A DNA stretch of 64,000 nt from Streptomyces ureilyticus (GTDB taxonomy: Bacteria > Actinomycetota > Actinomycetes > Streptomycetales > Streptomycetaceae): positions 17,618 through 81,617 of the forward strand of contig NZ_JAAKZX010000019.1 in assembly GCF_011045025.1 (NCBI RefSeq), written 5' to 3'. Made by a program: the position numbers and the translations under genes. Below the pieces are notes generated by a model. The model did no database searches and was not told where the DNA came from. It saw only the letters and a program-made list of their open reading frames with translations. Of the stretch, positions 27,328 to 36,126 are shown piece after piece; within the stretch, counting starts at the first letter, position 1, and the number at the start of each line of letters is the position of its first letter.

Positions 27328-29033
27328 GACAACACCGCCGCGCGGTACGCCTCGTGACGGCGTACCAGTTCGGTGTGCGGGGCCGTGTCGGTGATCCGGC
27401 CGTCGTCGAGCAGCACCACCCGGTCGGTGACCGCGAGCAGCGCGGGGCTGGTGGTCACGAGCACCGTGGTGCGGCCCTTGCGGATCTCCCTCAGGCCGGC
27501 CGCGATTCGGGCCTCGGTCACCGCGTCGACCGCGGTGGTCGGATCGTGGACCACCAGGACGGGCCGGTCGGCCGCCAACGCGCGGGCGAGAGCGACCCGT
27601 TGACGCTGCCCGCCGGACAGGGACCGGCCTCGCTCACTGACCTTCGTGTCCTCCCCGTCCGGCAGGGTCTGCGCGACCTGGGCCACCCCGGCCGCGGCCA
27701 TCGCCTCCTCCGTATCGACGGATACGGAGTCGGCTCCGGAGATGACGGCTGCCGTGACGTTCTCGCGGACGGTGCCCTCGAAGAGGTCCGCGTCGTGCTC
27801 GGCCACCAGCAGGCTCGTACGCAACTCGGCGGGATCCAGGTCGCGCAGGGGCACGCCGTCCAGTTCGACCGTTCCGGCTTCGGGGTCGGTCTGCCGGGAC
27901 AGGCAGCGCAGCAGGTCGGCTGCGTGTGCGGGGTCGGTCGCGACCACGCCGAGGAGTTCGCCGGGTGCGATGTCCAGGTCCATCTCGCGCAGCCCGCCAT
28001 GGCTGAGCCCGCTCAGCCGGACCGCGCCGCGCACCTGCTGCGGCAGGCTCCGCCCGCCGGACGAGACGGCTTGCGGAGTGGCCAGCACCTCCGCGATCCG
28101 GGCGGCCGAGGCCCGGCCCTGCGCGAACTCGGCGTTGACCCAGGCGAGCGTCTCCAGGGGGCCGAGCAGGAAGAGCGCGAGCCCGACCGCCGACACCAGC
28201 TGGCCCAGGCTGATGCTGCCTTGAGCGGCCAGTCGGCCACCGACCAGTGCGACTACGGCGATCAGACAGCCCGTCAGCGCCAGGACCATGCCGTTCTGGA
28301 AGGCCTGCGCGCGAGCGGCCCGCAAAGTCGCTTTCAGGGAGTCACGGCTGGTGGTGCGGTAACGGGCGATGGCCGTCGACTCGCCGCCGATGCCCTTCAG
28401 GATCCGCAGTCCGGCCACCAGGTCGGCGGCCACGGCCGAGGCGTGCGCCGCCCGCTCCTGCTCGGCCTCGCTGCGGCTCTCCAGCGGCTTGCTCAGCAGA
28501 TGCCCGAGCCAGAGCAGGATGGGTGTGCCGAGCAGCACCACCAGGCCGAGCAGCACCGACGTACGCAGCAGGACGACAGCACACGTGAGCAGACCCATCA
28601 GTGCCGAAATCCCGAACATCAGCGCCAAGTTGACGACGCCGACCCGCTTGGCGTCCTCGGTCGCGATATTGGCCAGCGCTCCGGGCAGCCGTCCCTCCTC
28701 AGCTCCGCCGCCGGGGTCCAGGACCCTTCGTACCAGAGTGATGCGCAGCGCGTGCTCGGCCTGTACGGAGGCCCGTTCACCGGACCAGGCGCCGATGCGG
28801 AAGCTCAACGCCAGTCCCACATAGACCACGGCGAGGATCGCCAGCCAGAGGAACAGGGCGCCGGCGTCGGAATCGGTGACGGCCTGGTCGATCACGATGC
28901 CGATCAGGACCGGCACCAGTGCCTCGCCGATCTGGTGCCCGGAACCGAGGAGAGAGCCGAGCGCGACGAAGCGTCGCTGACCTCTGACCGCGTCCCTCAG
29001 GACGTCCCGTCCCGACGGATTTGAAGGACCCAC
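27324..29033 (-). CDS. ABC exporter half-transporter with degenerate ATPase site and intact LSGGQ
   Basis: A 569-residue half-transporter with six membrane helices followed by an ATPase domain. The signature LSGGQRQR is intact, but the Walker A loop reads ATDPAHAAD with no GKS/T, the Q-loop glutamine is Glu (VAEHDADLF), the catalytic Glu after Walker B is Pro (VVHDPTT), and the H-loop His is replaced by Ser (TTSPALL). It therefore cannot hydrolyse ATP at its own site but can complete the partner's site. The start is put at GTG 29033, five bases after GGAGGGG; a TTG at 29057 lies close to the iron box and has no ribosome site. First gene of the iron-controlled exporter and binding-protein operon, with the iron box 35 bp upstream. 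Confidence 0.9.
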   Translation of the reverse strand: MGPSNPSGRDVLRDAVRGQRRFVALGSLLGSGHQIGEALVPVLIGIVIDQAVTDSDAGALFLWLAILAVVYVGLALSFRIGAWSGERASVQAEHALRITLVRRVLDPGGGAEEGRLPGALANIATEDAKRVGVVNLALMFGISALMGLLTCAVVLLRTSVLLGLVVLLGTPILLWLGHLLSKPLESRSEAEQERAAHASAVAADLVAGLRILKGIGGESTAIARYRTTSRDSLKATLRAARAQAFQNGMVLALTGCLIAVVALVGGRLAAQGSISLGQLVSAVGLALFLLGPLETLAWVNAEFAQGRASAARIAEVLATPQAVSSGGRSLPQQVRGAVRLSGLSHGGLREMDLDIAPGELLGVVATDPAHAADLLRCLSRQTDPEAGTVELDGVPLRDLDPAELRTSLLVAEHDADLFEGTVRENVTAAVISGADSVSVDTEEAMAAAGVAQVAQTLPDGEDTKVSERGRSLSGGQRQRVALARALAADRPVLVVHDPTTAVDAVTEARIAAGLREIRKGRTTVLVTTSPALLAVTDRVVLLDDGRITDTAPHTELVRRHEAYRAAVLS

Positions 29034-29067
29034 CCGTACCCCTCCGGGATCGGACAAAGAGAAAAAC

Positions 29068-29086
29068 CTAGGTGAGGCTACCCTAA
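29068..29086. promoter_or_regulatory. Iron box for the exporter/binding-protein operon
   Basis: CTAGGTGAGGCTACCCTAA matches the Streptomyces iron-box consensus at 15 of 19 positions. It lies 35 bp upstream of the GTG of the first exporter gene and downstream of the monooxygenase stop, so this operon probably has its own iron-regulated promoter in the 130 bp between the two genes. Confidence 0.75.
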
Positions 29087-29186
29087 GTCGATGTGTCTGC
29101 CCAGCCCGGGATGCGCATACGACCGCCCCGGGCGCCGGGCGACGGCACGCGCGCGCGTGCCGTCGTCACGACGATGAACCGCCCTT

Positions 29187-30569
29187 TCAGGCAGAGGAAT
29201 TGACAGATGAACGGGCAGAGGCGTCGACCCGGGGACCGATACCCGCCTCCGCGTCGCTCGCACGGTGGGTGAGCAGGGAGTCGAGGATCTCGCCCGAGCG
29301 CACGGCGGTGGTGGACAGCAGGGTCGAGGTGAGACCGTGCGTGTGCTCGGTCGCGCCCTGCAGATAGATGCCCGCGGTGACCTCGGGCGCGGCCTCCACG
29401 CGATGGTCGCGGCCCACGCGTACGGCGTCGTTGTCGTCCCGCAGGCACAGTTTCGCGGTCCTGCCCAGGAGTTGGTCGAGGTCCCTGGGCCGGTAGCCGG
29501 TCGCATGGACCAGCAGGTCGGCGGAGAGCACCTCCCGCTCGCCGGTGGGGAGGAACTCGAGGGTGACGTCCAGGCGGTCGTCCAGCGTGGCTACGTCCCG
29601 GATGCGGGAGACGTTGCGCATCGTCAGCCGTTCGTGGCCTTGGACCTTCTCGCGGTACATGGTCGCGTACAGCGACTCGATCAAGTCCATGTCGACCACC
29701 GAGTAGTTGGTGCTGCGGTGGTACTCGACCAGGGACTGCTTCACCTCGGGCGTGGACTGGAAGTAGACGTCCACGGCCTCGGGGTCGAAGATCCGGTTGG
29801 CGAAGGGGCTGTCGTCAGCGGGGGTGTACCCGTACTTGGCGAAGACCGCGCAGACCTCCGCCTCGGGGAAGGAACGGTGCAGATAGTCGACCGCCTCCGC
29901 TGCGCTCTGACCGGCTCCGAGGACCAGGATGCGGCCCACCGAAGTGCCGGCGTCGCTCAACTCGCTTACGCGCGGCACCAGTTCGCTGTTGTGCCAGATG
30001 CGGTCCGACAGCTCGGTGCCCGGCGGGAGATGGGGCTCGAGGCCGGCGGCCACCGAGATGTTCCGGGCCCTGCGCACGACGGTGCGTTCCGGGTCACCGG
30101 GGACACGGCTGACGACATCGAACCAGCGGACCTCGCCGTTCTCGGCCAGTACCGGCTCTACGGACAGGACTTCGGCGCCGTAGTCGACCTGGTGGGCGAT
30201 CCGGGCGGCGGCCCACTCGAAGTATTCGTGGAACTCGATCCGCAGCGGGAAGAGCGTCTTCGCGTTGAGGAAGTCCACCAGTCTGCCGCGCTCCCGCAGG
30301 AAGCACAGGAAGCTGAAGTCGCTGGTCGGATTGCGCATCGTGACAAGGTCCTTGAGGAAGGACACCTGCATCGTGGCATCGTCGATGAGCATGCCACGGT
30401 GCCAGCCGAAGGACGGCTGGCGCTCCAGGAACCGGGCTCGGAGGCGCTGTTCGGGGGCGGCTCGGGAGTTGTGTTCCTCAACTGCGATGGCCAGTGCGAG
30501 GTTTGACGGGCCAAAACCTACGCCGATCACATCGTGGATGGCGTCCGGTTCGTCGTGCAGTGCGTTCAC
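29187..30569 (-). CDS. L-ornithine N5-monooxygenase (siderophore hydroxamate precursor)
   Basis: A 460-residue flavin monooxygenase of the lysine/ornithine N-hydroxylase family (SidA, PvdA, CchB). It should use FAD, NADPH and O2 to make N5-hydroxy-L-ornithine, the hydroxamate building block. The FAD loop is GVGFGPSNLALA (about residue 17), the substrate and flavin region contains MQVSFLKDLVTMRNP, the NADPH loop is LGAGQSAAEAVDYL, and the C-terminal ATGYR block is present. The frame could begin at GTG 30596, but GTG 30569 is chosen because GGAAGG lies nine bases upstream. It is divergent from the formyltransferase, and one iron box (30607-30625) sits between them. Function is strongly supported by context and motifs; ornithine rather than lysine specificity is inferred from the NRPS. 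Confidence 0.95.
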   Translation of the reverse strand: MNALHDEPDAIHDVIGVGFGPSNLALAIAVEEHNSRAAPEQRLRARFLERQPSFGWHRGMLIDDATMQVSFLKDLVTMRNPTSDFSFLCFLRERGRLVDFLNAKTLFPLRIEFHEYFEWAAARIAHQVDYGAEVLSVEPVLAENGEVRWFDVVSRVPGDPERTVVRRARNISVAAGLEPHLPPGTELSDRIWHNSELVPRVSELSDAGTSVGRILVLGAGQSAAEAVDYLHRSFPEAEVCAVFAKYGYTPADDSPFANRIFDPEAVDVYFQSTPEVKQSLVEYHRSTNYSVVDMDLIESLYATMYREKVQGHERLTMRNVSRIRDVATLDDRLDVTLEFLPTGEREVLSADLLVHATGYRPRDLDQLLGRTAKLCLRDDNDAVRVGRDHRVEAAPEVTAGIYLQGATEHTHGLTSTLLSTTAVRSGEILDSLLTHRASDAEAGIGPRVDASARSSVNSSA

Positions 30570-30606
30570 CGCAACTTTCCTTCCCTTAGGCGCCACTGAT
30601 GTTAAA

Positions 30607-30625
30607 TAAGGTTAGCCTTACCTTG
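30607..30625. promoter_or_regulatory. Iron box shared by monooxygenase and formyltransferase genes
   Basis: TAAGGTTAGCCTTACCTTG matches the iron-box consensus at 14 of 19 positions and has a clear dyad (AAGGTTAG against CTTACCTT). It is the only such element between the two divergent genes, so it probably controls both. Confidence 0.78.
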
Positions 30626-30654
30626 CAATGGTGTGTCCTAGGAGAGGATCGAGT

Positions 30655-31602
30655 ATGCGGGTCGTCATGTTCGGCTATCAGACCTGGGGGCACCGCACCC
30701 TTCAGGCTCTGTTGGAGTCCGACCACGAGGTGGTCATGGCCGTGACCCACCCCAAGAGCGACCACGTGTACGAGAAGATCTGGGACGACTCGGTGGCCGA
30801 TCTGGCCGAGAAGCACGGCATCCCGGTACTGCTCCGCAACCGCCCCGACGACCCCGAACTCCTCACCGCGCTACGGGAAGCGGAACCGGACCTGATCGTC
30901 GCCAACAACTGGCGGACCGTACTGCCCCCCGAGGTTTTCGACCTCCCCGCCCACGGCACGCTCAACATCCACGACTCGCTGCTGCCGGCGTACGCGGGCT
31001 TCTCCCCGCTGATCTGGGCGCTGATCAACGGCGAGCGGGAAGTCGGCGTCACGGCACACCGGATGAACGCCGAACTCGACGCGGGCGACATCCTGTTGCA
31101 GCGCGCCGTCCCGGTGGGCCCCACCGACACCGTCACCGACCTGTTCCACCGCACCGTCGACCTGATCACACCGGTCGTGACCGAGTCCCTCGACCTCATC
31201 GCCTCGGGCCGCGCGCAGTGGATCCCCCAGGACCGCAGCCGCGCCAGCTTCTTCCACAAGCGCTCACTCGAGGACAGCCGCATCGACTGGACGTGGCCCG
31301 CCGAGGACCTGGACCGCCTGGTACGCGCCCAGTGCGACCCGTACCCCAACGCCTTCACCTACCACCGCGGCGAGCGCCTGCGCATCGTCGAGGCAACGGT
31401 GTCGGAGGGCCGCTACGGCGGCACTCCGGGCCGCATCTTCATCCACGAGGGCGACGGCGTGGTCATCGTCGCCGGAGCCGAGGCCAGGAACGGCCGGCTG
31501 CGCGGCCTGTGCGTGAAGCGGGTCCGCACGGAGGACGGCACGGAGCACGCGGCGACGGACTACTTCCGCACGATGGGGGGCTATCTCACGGCGAGGCCGT
31601 GA
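30655..31602 (+). CDS. Hydroxyornithine N5-formyltransferase (methionyl-tRNA formyltransferase fold)
   Basis: A 315-residue formyltransferase like CchA of coelichelin. It should transfer a formyl group from N10-formyl-tetrahydrofolate to N5-hydroxyornithine, giving the hydroxamate used by the NRPS starter module. The fold landmarks are the N-terminal FGYQTWGHR Rossmann-like strand-helix, the catalytic Asn (VANNWRTVLP), and the SLLP folate signature in NIHDSLLPAYAG with the conserved His. The C-terminal domain is shorter and different from a tRNA-specific enzyme, as expected for small-molecule formyltransferases. The start is ATG 30655, with AGGAGAGGA upstream; an ATG at 30628 lies next to the iron box and lacks a ribosome site. 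Iron control is by the box at 30607-30625. Confidence 0.93.
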   Translation: MRVVMFGYQTWGHRTLQALLESDHEVVMAVTHPKSDHVYEKIWDDSVADLAEKHGIPVLLRNRPDDPELLTALREAEPDLIVANNWRTVLPPEVFDLPAHGTLNIHDSLLPAYAGFSPLIWALINGEREVGVTAHRMNAELDAGDILLQRAVPVGPTDTVTDLFHRTVDLITPVVTESLDLIASGRAQWIPQDRSRASFFHKRSLEDSRIDWTWPAEDLDRLVRAQCDPYPNAFTYHRGERLRIVEATVSEGRYGGTPGRIFIHEGDGVVIVAGAEARNGRLRGLCVKRVRTEDGTEHAATDYFRTMGGYLTARP

Positions 31603-31628
31603 CCTCCGGTGCAGTACCGCGTCCCGAA

Positions 31629-31735
31629 AGGGGCGCGGGGCTGTCTCTATGTGCGGCTCCTCCCCCACTCTCGGCTGCGCTCGAGCGGGGGGACCCCCAT
31701 CGCGGGCGCGACCAGCCACAACGAACCCGCAGCCG
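31629..31735. repeat. Streptomyces-type intergenic repeat, copy 2, with hairpin
   Basis: Blocks AAAGGGGCGCGGGGCTGT, TATGTGCGGCTCC and GCGACCAGCCACAACGAACC repeat those at 24258-24330. An extra segment between them (about 31664-31705) reads CCCCCACTCTCGGCTGCG followed by CTCGAGCGGGGGGACCCCC and can fold into a G/C hairpin; it sits just after the formyltransferase stop and may act as its terminator. The remaining bases before the next gene show nothing else. Confidence 0.6.
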
Positions 31736-31829
31736 CGAACCGCCCTACCCCGCGGAGCGCGCCCATGGCCCATGAGGCAGAGTCGTGAACCGCAGGTTCT
31801 CGACCGGTCCGAGGAAGGGCTCCATCACA

Positions 31830-32981
31830 GTGAATACGTTCGGCATCGCCGTCATCGGTTTCGGCTGGATGGGCCGCGTGCACACCCAGGCGTACGCCCG
31901 CCTGCCGCACCACTTCCCGCAACTGCCCCTGCGCCCCGAACTGGTCACCGTCGCGGACGAGGTGCCCGGCCGGGCCGAGGAGGCCGCAGAGCGGTACGGC
32001 TTCGTCTCCGCGGCCCGCGACTGGCGGGACGTGGCCGCCGATCCGCGGGTGCGGGCGGTGAGCATCACCGCTCCGAACTTCCTGCACCGTGAGATCGGCG
32101 TGGCGATGGCCGAGGCCGGCAAGCACATCTGGATCGAGAAGCCGGTGGGCCTGACGGCGGAGGACGCCGGGGCCGTCGCCGACGCCCTCGGCAACGCGGG
32201 CCTCCAGGGCACGGTCGGCTTCAACTACCGCAACGCGCCCGCCGTCGAGGCCGCCCGCGAACTGGTCGCCGCCGGCGAGATCGGCACGGTCACCCACGTA
32301 CGCATCCGGCTGTTCAGCGACTACGCGGCCCACCCCGAGGGGGCCCTGACCTGGCGATACGAGCGGGAGCGCGGGGGCAGCGGGGTGCGCGGCGACCTGG
32401 CCTCACACGGCGTCGACCTGGCCCGTTTCCTGCTCGGGGAGATCACCTCCCTCACCGCCGACACCGCCGTCTTCATCCCCGAGCGGGCCCGCCCCACCGG
32501 CGCCACCGCCGGTCACACCCTGGCTGCCGGCGGCGAACTCGGCCCGGTGGAGAACGAGGACTACGTCAACTGCCTCCTCCGTTTCGCCTCCGGCGCCCGC
32601 GGCGTCCTGGAGGCGTCCCGGGTCTCGGTCGGCGAGCAGAACAACTACGGCTTCGAGATCCACGGCACCACCGGCGCGGTGTTCTGGGACTACCGCCGGA
32701 TGGGAGAGCTCGCCGTCAGCCGCGGCAGCAGCTACCAGGACCAGCCTGTGAGCACCCTGTACGTCGGCCCAGGCCACGGCGAGTACGCCGCCTTCCAGCC
32801 GGGCTCGGCCAACAGCATGGGCTACGACGACCTGAAGGTCATCGAGGCGTACCACTTCCTGCGCTCCATCGCCGAGGGCACCCCGTACGGCCCGACGGCG
32901 GCCGACGCCGTGGCGAGCGCGGCGGCGCTGGACGCCATGGCGCGCTCCGCCGAGCAGGGAACGTGGGTGGACCTGGGCTGA
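31830..32981 (+). CDS. Gfo/Idh/MocA-family sugar oxidoreductase
   Basis: A 383-residue NAD(P)-dependent oxidoreductase. The N-terminal Rossmann motif is VIGFGWMGRVH, followed by the family lysine motif EKPVG (IEKPVGLTAEDA, about residue 110) and the C-terminal alpha/beta domain beginning GFNYRNAP. The HGVDLARFLLG block supplies the usual catalytic-region His and Asp. Such enzymes oxidise or epimerise cyclic sugars or inositols; the substrate cannot be read from sequence. The start is put at GTG 31830, about ten bases after GGAAGGG; a GTG at 31785 is the alternative. It converges with the GH43 gene, only 5 bp away, so the two may be part of a small sugar-use locus unrelated to the siderophore. 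Confidence 0.88.
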   Translation: MNTFGIAVIGFGWMGRVHTQAYARLPHHFPQLPLRPELVTVADEVPGRAEEAAERYGFVSAARDWRDVAADPRVRAVSITAPNFLHREIGVAMAEAGKHIWIEKPVGLTAEDAGAVADALGNAGLQGTVGFNYRNAPAVEAARELVAAGEIGTVTHVRIRLFSDYAAHPEGALTWRYERERGGSGVRGDLASHGVDLARFLLGEITSLTADTAVFIPERARPTGATAGHTLAAGGELGPVENEDYVNCLLRFASGARGVLEASRVSVGEQNNYGFEIHGTTGAVFWDYRRMGELAVSRGSSYQDQPVSTLYVGPGHGEYAAFQPGSANSMGYDDLKVIEAYHFLRSIAEGTPYGPTAADAVASAAALDAMARSAEQGTWVDLG

Positions 32982-32986
32982 ACGCG

Positions 32987-34066
32987 TCAGCCGCCGCCGT
33001 CGAGGTCGGTGCGCTGGCGGAGCACCCGTAGCTCGTGACCGAGGAGCTGCATCTCGTACAGCTTCCCGCGCGCGTTCTCGAACGGGCGGTGCAGGATCAT
33101 CATCAGCTCGCCGTCGAAGGTGTGGAACAGCATGCCGTGCCCGCTGTCGTCGCGGACCAGAGGGCGGTGCTGTTCCCAAGGCCCTTGGACGTCACCGGAC
33201 TTGGAGACGGCGTACGTCTGCACGTAGCCGCCGTTGATGGCGCCGTCCTGGGCCGCCACGTTCTTCTCGTACGTCGACCACAGCATCAGCAGGGAGTCGT
33301 CAGGCGTCCGGTACAGCTGCGGGCCGTCCGTGATGTAGGGCGCGAGCTGATGCGGTACGCCGCCGGGGATCTGCTCGCCGAGCCAGAATGCGTCCGATGC
33401 CTTGAACAGGAAGACCGGATCATCGGTCGTCCGGGTCAGGTCCGGAGCCAGCCGGACCGCTTCCATGGTTCCGTCGACGGTCTGCAGCCATTCGTGGGCG
33501 TACACCATCCAGGGCTGCCCGGCCGGGTCGATGTAAAGCGTGCCGTCGAGGGTCATCAGATGCTCGGGCGGGGTGGGTCGCGCCGGGTCGACGGCGGTGA
33601 AGGGCCCCAGCAGCGAGTCGGACACGGCGGTGATCGTGCCGCGCATGTGATTTGGGAGCTGGAACGGCGTGCCCCACTGGTTCGGTGGCGGCACGGGAAG
33701 CGGCTTGTCCTGGTCGTGGAGCGTGGTGAACAGGTAGAACCTGCCGCCCCATGCGTGCACCTCCGGCGCCCAACCGCCGTCGGTGGCCCACATGTCCCGC
33801 TGGTCGTCGGCCCGGAAGACCACGACGGGGCGCAGCCAGTCACGCAGGTCGCGGCTGCGGTAGACCATCGTGCCGGTGCCGTCGACGCCCGACACGGACG
33901 GGTCGTTGGACGTGTAGAGGTAGTACGTACGGGACTCACTGTCGGCGACGACGAACGGATCGTGCAGCGGCATGTCGGGCAGCCGCATCAGCTCGGTCGC
34001 ATCGGGCTCAGCGGTCTCATCGGGATCGGCCACGGCCGCAGAATACGTTGACGGTTGGCCGCTCAT
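32987..34066 (-). CDS. Glycoside hydrolase family 43-like protein
   Basis: A 359-residue protein with the five-bladed propeller pattern of GH43. LHDPFVVAD near residue 35 supplies the usual catalytic base Asp at the start of blade one, WAPEVHAWGGRFYLF is the typical second-blade block, and YITDGPQLYR resembles the later catalytic blade. Blade strands such as WMVYAHEW repeat through the chain. No signal peptide is visible, so it may act in the cytoplasm on imported oligosaccharides. Activity on arabinose- or xylose-containing sugars is typical of the family but not specific. The ATG at 34066 has only a weak CAGGGA upstream. Its promoter region now contains a decayed dehydrogenase gene. Confidence 0.83.
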   Translation of the reverse strand: MSGQPSTYSAAVADPDETAEPDATELMRLPDMPLHDPFVVADSESRTYYLYTSNDPSVSGVDGTGTMVYRSRDLRDWLRPVVVFRADDQRDMWATDGGWAPEVHAWGGRFYLFTTLHDQDKPLPVPPPNQWGTPFQLPNHMRGTITAVSDSLLGPFTAVDPARPTPPEHLMTLDGTLYIDPAGQPWMVYAHEWLQTVDGTMEAVRLAPDLTRTTDDPVFLFKASDAFWLGEQIPGGVPHQLAPYITDGPQLYRTPDDSLLMLWSTYEKNVAAQDGAINGGYVQTYAVSKSGDVQGPWEQHRPLVRDDSGHGMLFHTFDGELMMILHRPFENARGKLYEMQLLGHELRVLRQRTDLDGGG

Positions 34067-34126
34067 TCCCTGGCGGGGCGGCTACTCCCACACCACGGCG
34101 TTCCGCCGCACCGGTGCCTTCGCGGG

Positions 34127-34434
34127 GCCGCATCGGCCGCGCTCGGCCCCGTGCTGCGGGCCACGGCTTGCGGCGACACCCTCGTCCAGGTCGGAAACCT
34201 GCCGGGCACGGCCGCGCCCGCAGTGCTCGGAGACCTGGTCACGCGCGAGATCACCTGGATCGGCAGATCGACGACGCGCTGGGCGCCCTGCGGGACGGCC
34301 TGGATGTGACACCGGTGATCAGCCACCGCTTCCCGCTGGACCAGGCCGCGCAGGCGCTGGCCGTCGCCGCGGACCCGACGAGCACCAACAGCAAGGTGAT
34401 GCTGCGTCTGGCCGATGGACCGCCGGGCACCTGA
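34127..34434 (+). pseudogene. Remnant of a zinc-type alcohol/L-idonate-like dehydrogenase
   Basis: Two adjoining pieces in different frames make a recognisable C-terminal part of a medium-chain dehydrogenase. The first (to about 34262) reads ATACGDTLVQVGNLPG then LVTREITWIG. The second, one frame over, reads IDDALGALRDGLDVTPVISH and ends TNSKVMLRLA near the stop at 34434. The joint near 34263 lacks the residues that normally link these blocks, so a small deletion caused the shift. The whole N-terminal catalytic domain is missing. It is dead, and its position between a GH43 gene and glucarate dehydratase suggests a lost sugar-acid route. Confidence 0.7.
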
Positions 34435-34445
34435 CCCCTCGGCCA

Positions 34446-34509
34446 TTGACCTGATCGCGTTCACGAGCCTAGCCTCCATTCTCATACATGGACGTTGTCT
34501 TCATGTGAG
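34446..34509 (+). promoter_or_regulatory. Candidate promoter and operator of the glucarate dehydratase gene
   Basis: TTGACC (34446-34451) and TAGCCT (34470-34475) are separated by 18 bp and fit a housekeeping promoter. Just downstream, CTCATACATG (34481-34490) and CATGTGAG (34502-34509) form an imperfect dyad near the expected transcript start, a usual place for a repressor site. No regulator gene for it is in the window. Confidence 0.4.
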
Positions 34510-34578
34510 GACACTGACCGGCGTATTGGCCGTCGAATGGGCCCCGGACGTCCTCGAACTGTGGAGCGGAGACCAGTC

Positions 34579-35907
34579 ATGAGCCAGCCCACCGTCACCA
34601 AGTTCTCCGTCTTCCCGGTCGCCGGCCGGGACTCCATGGAGCTCAACCTCTCCGGCGCCCACGGCCCGTACTTCACCCGGAACGTCGTCGTCCTCGAGGA
34701 CTCCGAGGGCCGTACGGGACTGGGGGAGGTACCCGGCGGCGAGAAGATCACGAAGACCCTGCGCGACGCCGAATCCCTCGTCGTCGGCGCGCGCGTGGGC
34801 GACTACAAGCGCGTCCTGCGGGCCATCGGCGACCGATTCGCGGACCGCGACCGGGGTGGCAGGGGCGGCCAGACCTTCGACCTGCGCACCACCGTGCACG
34901 CGGTCACCGCCGTCGAATCGGCGCTTCTGGATCTCCTCGGGCAACACCTGGAGGTCCCCGTCGCCGCACTCCTGGGCGACGGGAAGCAGCGCGATTCCGT
35001 ACGGGTCCTCGGATACCTCTTCTACGTCGGCGACCCCGACCGCACCGACCTGGAGTACGTACGCGAACCCGGCTCGGCGGTGGACTGGTACCGGATCCGG
35101 CACGAGGAGGCCCTGACCCCCGAGGCGATCGTCCATCAGGCCGAGGCGACCTACGACCTGTACGGTTTCCGGGACTTCAAGCTCAAGGGCGGCGTCCTGC
35201 CCGGGAACGAGGAGGTCGAGGCCGTACGGGCGCTCAAGGAGCGCTTCCCGGAGGCCCGGATCACCCTCGACCCGAACGGCGCCTGGTCCCTGCGGGAAGC
35301 CGTCGACCTGTGCAAGCCGCTGGTCGGCACCCTCGCCTACGCCGAGGATCCGTGCGGAGCCGAAGGCGGCTACTCGGGGCGGGAGATCCTCGCGGAGTTC
35401 CGCCGGGCCACCGGGCTGCCCACGGCGACCAACATGATCGCCACGGACTGGCGCGAGCTGACCCACGCACTGGCCCTCCAGTCGGTCTCCATCCCGCTCG
35501 CGGACCCGCACTTCTGGACGATGCAGGGGTCGGTACGGGTCGCCCAGCTCTGCGACGCGATGGGGCTGACCTGGGGCTGCCACTCCAACAACCACTTCGA
35601 CATCTCCCTGGCGATGATGGCCCACTGCGGGGCCGCCGCCCCCGGCGAGTACAACGCCCTCGATACGCACTGGATCTGGCAGGAGGGCCTGGAACGGCTG
35701 ACCATCGACCCCCCGCGGATCGCCGGCGGCGAGGTCGCCGTCCCGGACACCCCCGGCCTCGGCGTCCACCTCGACAAGGACCGGCTCCTCGCGGCCCACG
35801 ACCTCTACCGGGAGAAAAACCTGTCGGCCCGCGACGACGCCCTCGCGATGCGGTACCTGGTCAAGGACTGGGCCTTCGACGGCAAGCGGCCTTGTCTCGT
35901 GCGCTGA
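34579..35907 (+). CDS. gudD: Glucarate dehydratase, enolase superfamily
   Basis: A 442-residue enolase-superfamily enzyme that dehydrates D-glucarate to 5-keto-4-deoxy-D-glucarate, with a Mg ion, in the cytoplasm. The glucarate dehydratase blocks are visible in order: [11 protein letters not shown], the Lys-rich [13 protein letters not shown] (catalytic KxK strand), metal ligand strands LDPNGAW, AEDPCG and [10 protein letters not shown], then [15 protein letters not shown] and [12 protein letters not shown] with the catalytic His. Length is normal for the family. The ATG at 34579 has GGAG upstream. It stands alone: no glucarate transporter or later pathway gene is adjacent, and the neighbouring dehydrogenase is decayed, so the pathway is incomplete here. 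Confidence 0.93.
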   Translation: MSQPTVTKFSVFPVAGRDSMELNLSGAHGPYFTRNVVVLEDSEGRTGLGEVPGGEKITKTLRDAESLVVGARVGDYKRVLRAIGDRFADRDRGGRGGQTFDLRTTVHAVTAVESALLDLLGQHLEVPVAALLGDGKQRDSVRVLGYLFYVGDPDRTDLEYVREPGSAVDWYRIRHEEALTPEAIVHQAEATYDLYGFRDFKLKGGVLPGNEEVEAVRALKERFPEARITLDPNGAWSLREAVDLCKPLVGTLAYAEDPCGAEGGYSGREILAEFRRATGLPTATNMIATDWRELTHALALQSVSIPLADPHFWTMQGSVRVAQLCDAMGLTWGCHSNNHFDISLAMMAHCGAAAPGEYNALDTHWIWQEGLERLTIDPPRIAGGEVAVPDTPGLGVHLDKDRLLAAHDLYREKNLSARDDALAMRYLVKDWAFDGKRPCLVR

Positions 35908-36126
35908 ACGGGCAACAGGCCCTCGTGGCCGAGAACTTGTGGCGTTGCTGGTGCGGCTGGAGAAGCTCGTGATAGGCCAGAGGTGAACGGGGGCCGCCCG
36001 CACATCCGGGCCGCGGAGTGGGCATGCCCGCAGAGCCGAACGAGCCGACGACGGCGGAGTCGCTTCATGCCGAATGCCGAACAGTCCACTCAAGTCACCC
36101 GCCCGACAGCCGAGTTACTCGGTTGA
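35908..36126. other. Intergenic stretch with no recognised feature
   Basis: About 220 bp between the glucarate dehydratase stop and the Rhs-like remnant. Short open frames occur on both strands, but none has a ribosome site plus a recognisable protein pattern. Confidence 0.5.

Noticed and set aside
35805..36089. Minus-strand small frame between gudD and the Rhs remnant
   Set aside because: No ribosome site and only Arg-rich composition; likely chance.
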